DNA of 9,116 nucleotides from Candidatus Dormiibacterota bacterium (GTDB taxonomy: Bacteria; Chloroflexota; Dormibacteria; Dormibacterales; Dormibacteraceae). Shown piece after piece: positions 6,446 to 9,116 of the stretch. Numbering within the stretch: position 1 is the first letter of the stretch; each line of letters starts with the position of its first letter. The stretch lies in the NCBI GenBank assembly GCA_003151665.1, contig PLYD01000107.1:8705-17820 (forward strand), given 5' to 3'. A model generated the notes under the pieces. The model was not told where the DNA came from. It made no database searches and saw only the letters and a list, made by a program, of their open reading frames with translations. The position numbers were made by a program, and so were the translations under genes.

Positions 6446-7344
6446 GATCTCGTGTCGATGAAGCCGTCGGGCTGGTCTTGCTGTGGAAGGGCCAGGATGT
6501 CAAGGTTTCGCAGCTGTCAGGTGGGCTCACCAACGAGAACTACCTGGTCGAGGCGGGTGGGCAGCGCTACGTGATGCGGATTCCTGGACAGTCGACCGAG
6601 CTGCTCTCGATCGACCGCGCCAACGAGGTGTTCAACACGAAAGCCGCCGCCACCACCGGCATCGGTCCGCGAGTTCTGGAGCACATCTCGGCTCTGGACG
6701 CGATCGTGCTCGAGTTCATACCGGGCGCGACGATGTCGGCGGCTAGCCTGCAGTCGAACGAGATGGCCTCCCGGATGGCTGCGTCGTTTCGCCGCCTGCA
6801 CGGCGCGCCCCGCTTCCTCAAGGACTTCAACATGTTCAGGCTGATCGAGGAATACCTCCGCATCGTCGACGAGCACGGAGTGACGATCCCTCCCGGCTAT
6901 CGCGACCGGCTGGCGATGATCGCGCGGATCGAAGAAGCAGTCGAGAGCGGTGCGCTGCCGGCGGTGCCCTGCCACAACGACCTCCTCTGCGAGAACTTCA
7001 TCGACGACGGCGCCGCCCTTCGCGTAGTCGATTACGAGCTCAGCGGCAACAACGACCCTTGCTTCGACCTGGGCAACACGGCCCAGGAGGCGGAGTTCGA
7101 CCAGGACCTGCGCGCCGCGCTTTGCGCCGCCTACTTCGGCCGCGCGGACGCGCGGCAGCTGGCGCGGATGAACCTGTTCGCCTTGATGTCGGACGTGGGC
7201 TGGACCCTGTGGGGCGCCATCCAGGCCAAGATCTCGGCTGTCGATTTCGATTTCCGCGCTTACTACAACACGCGTTGGGAGCGCGCGATCGAGGTGCTGG
7301 ACTCGGACCGGCTCGCCGGCTGGATGGCCCACGCCCGAGGCTGA
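6442..7344 (+). CDS. Choline/ethanolamine kinase-like phosphotransferase (APH fold)
   Basis: The product has 300 residues. The N-lobe carries LSGGLTNENY (25-34) and YVMRIPG (43-49), the characteristic pair of bacterial LicA-type choline kinases and relatives. The C-lobe has the Brenner/catalytic motif CHNDLLCENF (H178, D180, N185) and the metal-binding VVDYELSGNND (D197, E199), followed by DPCFDLGN. All catalytic positions of the aminoglycoside-phosphotransferase/choline-kinase fold are present. The enzyme should move the gamma-phosphate of ATP to a hydroxyl group, with choline, ethanolamine or a methylated amino alcohol as reasonable candidates. The GTG start is chosen because GTGA (6442-6445) also holds the stop of the oxidoreductase gene, implying coupled translation; no strong Shine-Dalgarno is visible. 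It is soluble, with no signal peptide. Fold and catalytic competence are well supported; substrate is inferred from family and neighbour. Confidence 0.86.
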   Translation: MRSRVDEAVGLVLLWKGQDVKVSQLSGGLTNENYLVEAGGQRYVMRIPGQSTELLSIDRANEVFNTKAAATTGIGPRVLEHISALDAIVLEFIPGATMSAASLQSNEMASRMAASFRRLHGAPRFLKDFNMFRLIEEYLRIVDEHGVTIPPGYRDRLAMIARIEEAVESGALPAVPCHNDLLCENFIDDGAALRVVDYELSGNNDPCFDLGNTAQEAEFDQDLRAALCAAYFGRADARQLARMNLFALMSDVGWTLWGAIQAKISAVDFDFRAYYNTRWERAIEVLDSDRLAGWMAHARG

Positions 7345-7364
7345 CCCCGCCGGGCAAAATCAAA

Positions 7365-7393
7365 TTGACGGAGCACCTTGCCGGTGTTACGGT
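7365..7393 (+). promoter_or_regulatory. Candidate housekeeping-sigma promoter for the GntR gene
   Basis: TTGACG (7365-7370) and TACGGT (7388-7393) are separated by exactly 17 bp. The first differs from the TTGACA consensus at one position; the second matches only the key TA...T positions of TATAAT. The pair lies in the only sizeable intergenic gap (7345-7450) and would start transcription near 7400, about 50 nt before the TTG start codon. It was recognised by eye, with no experimental support. Confidence 0.5.
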
Positions 7394-7402
7394 TCCCGCG
7401 GT

Positions 7403-7420
7403 ATATCGGCCGCATATCGG
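7403..7420 (+). repeat. ATATCGG direct repeat, possible regulator operator
   Basis: ATATCGG occurs at 7403-7409 and again at 7414-7420, an 11-bp period that places both copies on one helix face. The span 7403-7417 is also an imperfect dyad, with ATAT arms around GCC. It lies just downstream of the candidate -10, where a repressor would block initiation, so autoregulation by the GntR protein is plausible. It does not match the textbook FadR-type TGGTNNNACCA site. Confidence 0.3.
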
Positions 7421-7432
7421 TCGGTCGACGCG

Positions 7433-7442
7433 AGGGGAGGAG
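7433..7442 (+). promoter_or_regulatory. Strong ribosome binding site fixing a TTG start
   Basis: AGGGGAGGAG precedes TTG at 7451 with an 8-nt spacer. It is the best Shine-Dalgarno in the window. It decides for the TTG over later candidates, since the first internal ATG (codon 41) already lies in the DNA-binding domain. Confidence 0.72.
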
Positions 7443-7450
7443 TCAGGGGT

Positions 7451-8179
7451 TTGGCTTCGGAGGTCAGGCTGGACAGTCGCGTCACCACGCCGCAGGTGGA
7501 CGACATCACGCCCAGCCTCGCGGTCGTAGAAGCTCCGGAGGCGGTGCGCTCGCAAAGCGAAGCAGCCTACATGCGCATCAGGGACCGGATCGTGTGCCTC
7601 GACATGGCTCCCGGCTCGGTCGTGAACGAAGCGCGGCTGCGCGAGGACCTTGCGATAGGCCGCACGCCAATTCGGGAAGCGCTGCAGCGCCTGGCGCTCG
7701 AGAACCTGGTCAAGTCGATTCCGCATCGCGGAACTTTCGTGACCGACGTGAACATCACCGACTTGGCCCGCATCACAGAGGTGAGGGTCGTGCTCGAGGG
7801 CCATGCCGCACGGCTGGCCGCCGGGCGACTCGCCGGCCAGGAACGTGTGGCGATCCAGGAGCTGCTCACCCGGCTCGAAGGGCGCGGCGCCGCGGATCAA
7901 CGAGAGCTGATGCGCCTCGACCAGCAGATTCATCGTCAGATCTATCGCGCCGCGCGCAACTCGTTTCTCGAGAGCACGCTGGAGCGGTACCTCAATCTCA
8001 GCCTGCGACTCTGGTATCTCGTCGTGGATCAAGAGGTGAGATTGCGCGAGGCAGTGGCAGAGCACGTGGAGCTGCTCCGCGCCGTGCTGGCGGGCGAAGA
8101 ATCGCTTGCTGAGGACAGCATGCGGCGGCACGTGACCGGCTTCGAGCGAGAGATTCGGCGGGTTCTGGTGGAGCGATAA
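7451..8179 (+). CDS. GntR-family transcriptional regulator, FadR/FCD subfamily
   Basis: The product has 242 residues from a TTG start. A poorly structured N-terminal extension (1-34) precedes the winged helix-turn-helix (about 36-100). That domain includes the family pattern PGSVVNEARLREDLAIGRTP (54-73), then IREALQRLALENLV and the wing HRGTFV (92-97). The all-helical FCD effector domain (about 108-235) carries D157, H161, H205 and H227, the Asp/His set that binds a divalent metal in FCD regulators and helps to hold a carboxylate ligand. The protein should dimerise and respond to a small organic acid or amino acid. Its position directly after the oxidoreductase-kinase pair suggests control of those genes and perhaps of itself. 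The gene has its own promoter-like region, and the phosphoesterase gene starts 3 nt after its stop. Ligand unknown. Confidence 0.92.
   Translation: MASEVRLDSRVTTPQVDDITPSLAVVEAPEAVRSQSEAAYMRIRDRIVCLDMAPGSVVNEARLREDLAIGRTPIREALQRLALENLVKSIPHRGTFVTDVNITDLARITEVRVVLEGHAARLAAGRLAGQERVAIQELLTRLEGRGAADQRELMRLDQQIHRQIYRAARNSFLESTLERYLNLSLRLWYLVVDQEVRLREAVAEHVELLRAVLAGEESLAEDSMRRHVTGFEREIRRVLVER
8167..8173 (+). promoter_or_regulatory. Ribosome binding site for the metallophosphoesterase gene
   Basis: GGTGGAG lies in the last codons of the GntR gene, with a 9-nt A-rich spacer to ATG at 8183. It supports that start and co-translation on the same mRNA as the regulator. Confidence 0.6.
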
Positions 8180-8182
8180 AAA

Positions 8183-9116
8183 ATGTCCAAGATCTTCTTC
8201 GCCACCGACCTGCACGGCTCCGAGATGTGCTGGCGCAAGTTCCTCAACGCGGCCAAGTTCTACGACGCCGACGTCCTGATCTGCGGCGGGGACATGACAG
8301 GCAAGGCCATCGTCCCAATCGTCCGGGAGAACGGCCACTTCACATTCACGCTCGCCGGTGTGGAGCAGGCGGTGGGCGCCGAGCAGGTTGGAGAAATCGA
8401 AGCCAAGATACGCCGCAAGGGCTACTACCCCCTGCAGATGAGCGTCGAGCGGCTGCATGAGCTCGACCAGGACGAGAAGATGAGGGCCGAGACCTTTCAG
8501 CAGGTGATGCTCGAGGGCGTCGACCGCTGGATGGGCATGGCCGCCGACAAGCTGCGAGGAACCGGGGTGCGCTGCTTTGTCTGCCCGGGCAACGACGACG
8601 AGATGGAGGTCGACGATGTCATCCGCCGCTCCGATCTGGTGGAGCTCGGCGAGGGCAGGATGGTGGAGATCGACGGCTTCACGATGATCTCGACCGGATG
8701 GTCCAACCACACTCCGTGGAACACGCATCGCGAGGAGACCGAGGAACAGCTTGGCGAACGGATCGAGACGATGGCCAAGCAGGTTTCGGACCCTTCGCAC
8801 GCGATCTTCAACCTGCACTGCCCGCCTTACAAATCAGGCCTTGACGAGGCGCCGGCCATCGACGACGACCTGAGGTTGCTTCACGGCGGACGCGCGCTTC
8901 GACCCGTCGGCTCGACCGCGGTACGCGAGGCAATCGAGAAGCATCAGCCTCTTCTATCCCTGCACGGGCACATCCACGAGAGCAAGGGCGCCATAAAGAT
9001 TGGCAAGACGCTCTCGATCAATCCCGGCAGCTCATACGAGGAGGGAATGCTCATGGGAGCGATCATCCAGCTCGATCCCAAGAAAGGCATCAAGAGCTAC
9101 CAGCTGGTCAACGGAT
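8183..9116 (+). CDS. Calcineurin-like metallophosphoesterase, GNDD variant, 3' end cut by window edge
   Basis: Open from ATG 8183 to the window end, with 311 residues visible. The metallophosphoesterase blocks appear in order: ATDLHG (D9, H11), CGGDMTGK (D37), PGNDDE (N137, D138, D139), FNLHCPP (H212) and LHGHIHES (H263, H265). These supply most ligands for the two-metal centre. The fourth block reads GND where many relatives have GNH, so the usual catalytic His is replaced by D138. A segment of about 95 residues (41-134), rich in charged helix, separates the second and third blocks. Such enzymes hydrolyse phosphomonoesters or phosphodiesters; the true substrate is unknown. There is no signal peptide, so it is cytoplasmic. 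INPGSSYEEG followed by a beta-rich tail suggests that only a short C-terminal piece is missing. It starts 3 nt after the GntR gene and is probably co-transcribed with it. Confidence 0.88.
   Translation, partial: MSKIFFATDLHGSEMCWRKFLNAAKFYDADVLICGGDMTGKAIVPIVRENGHFTFTLAGVEQAVGAEQVGEIEAKIRRKGYYPLQMSVERLHELDQDEKMRAETFQQVMLEGVDRWMGMAADKLRGTGVRCFVCPGNDDEMEVDDVIRRSDLVELGEGRMVEIDGFTMISTGWSNHTPWNTHREETEEQLGERIETMAKQVSDPSHAIFNLHCPPYKSGLDEAPAIDDDLRLLHGGRALRPVGSTAVREAIEKHQPLLSLHGHIHESKGAIKIGKTLSINPGSSYEEGMLMGAIIQLDPKKGIKSYQLVNG

Noticed and set aside
7345..7360. Possible terminator after the kinase gene (CCCCGCCGGGC)
   Set aside because: The complementary stretch is too short for a stable stem and no T-run follows.
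7040..8818. A 592-codon open frame on the minus strand
   Set aside because: It lies antisense to three well-supported genes (kinase, GntR, phosphoesterase), its translation shows no recognisable domain and is rich in His, Arg and Pro, as expected for the complement of GC-rich codons.

Overview
The window is a compact, GC-rich stretch of bacterial chromosome (visibly about two-thirds G+C). It has nine protein-coding genes, two of them cut by the window edges, and almost no non-coding DNA. Initiation codons are mixed (ATG, GTG, TTG), and several genes have no recognisable Shine-Dalgarno sequence. Together with the arginine- and alanine-rich proteins this suggests a high-GC soil-type bacterium, such as Chloroflexota, Dormibacterota or Actinomycetota. 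That placement is an inference from style only; no phylogenetic marker is present. I see no RNA gene, CRISPR array, insertion sequence, phage gene or long repeat.

Left part (1-2810): a DsbA-like thioredoxin-fold protein (minus strand, C-terminus cut off) is divergent from a CPBP/Abi-type membrane protease (plus strand). Their start codons overlap inside the tetranucleotide CATG. The protease gene meets a two-gene ABC transporter operon tail to tail, and both genes use one CTAG as stop codon. The operon (minus strand) encodes an ATP-binding protein and a six-helix ABC-2-type permease joined by a GTGA stop/start overlap. It looks like a small exporter with unknown cargo.

Right part (2828-9116, all plus strand): an MFS transporter, a large DMGDH/SARDH-type flavoprotein (FAD oxidase half plus glycine-cleavage-T-like folate half), a choline/ethanolamine-kinase-like phosphotransferase joined to it by a GTGA overlap, a GntR/FCD regulator with its own promoter-like region and strong ribosome binding site, and a metallophosphoesterase starting 3 nt after the regulator. 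The simplest reading is a regulated locus for uptake and oxidative N-demethylation of a methylated amine or amino acid, with methyl groups passed to tetrahydrofolate. The choline-kinase-like gene and the phosphoesterase hint that the substrate may be, or derive from, an amino-alcohol head group such as choline or ethanolamine. Substrate and partners cannot be fixed from sequence alone.

The only intergenic stretch over 25 nt is 7345-7450, upstream of the GntR gene. It carries a candidate -35/-10 pair, an ATATCGG direct repeat and the ribosome binding site. I found no clearly undescribed system. The most worthwhile leads are the oxidoreductase-kinase coupling, the GNDD variant of the phosphoesterase and the monothiol DsbA-like protein.
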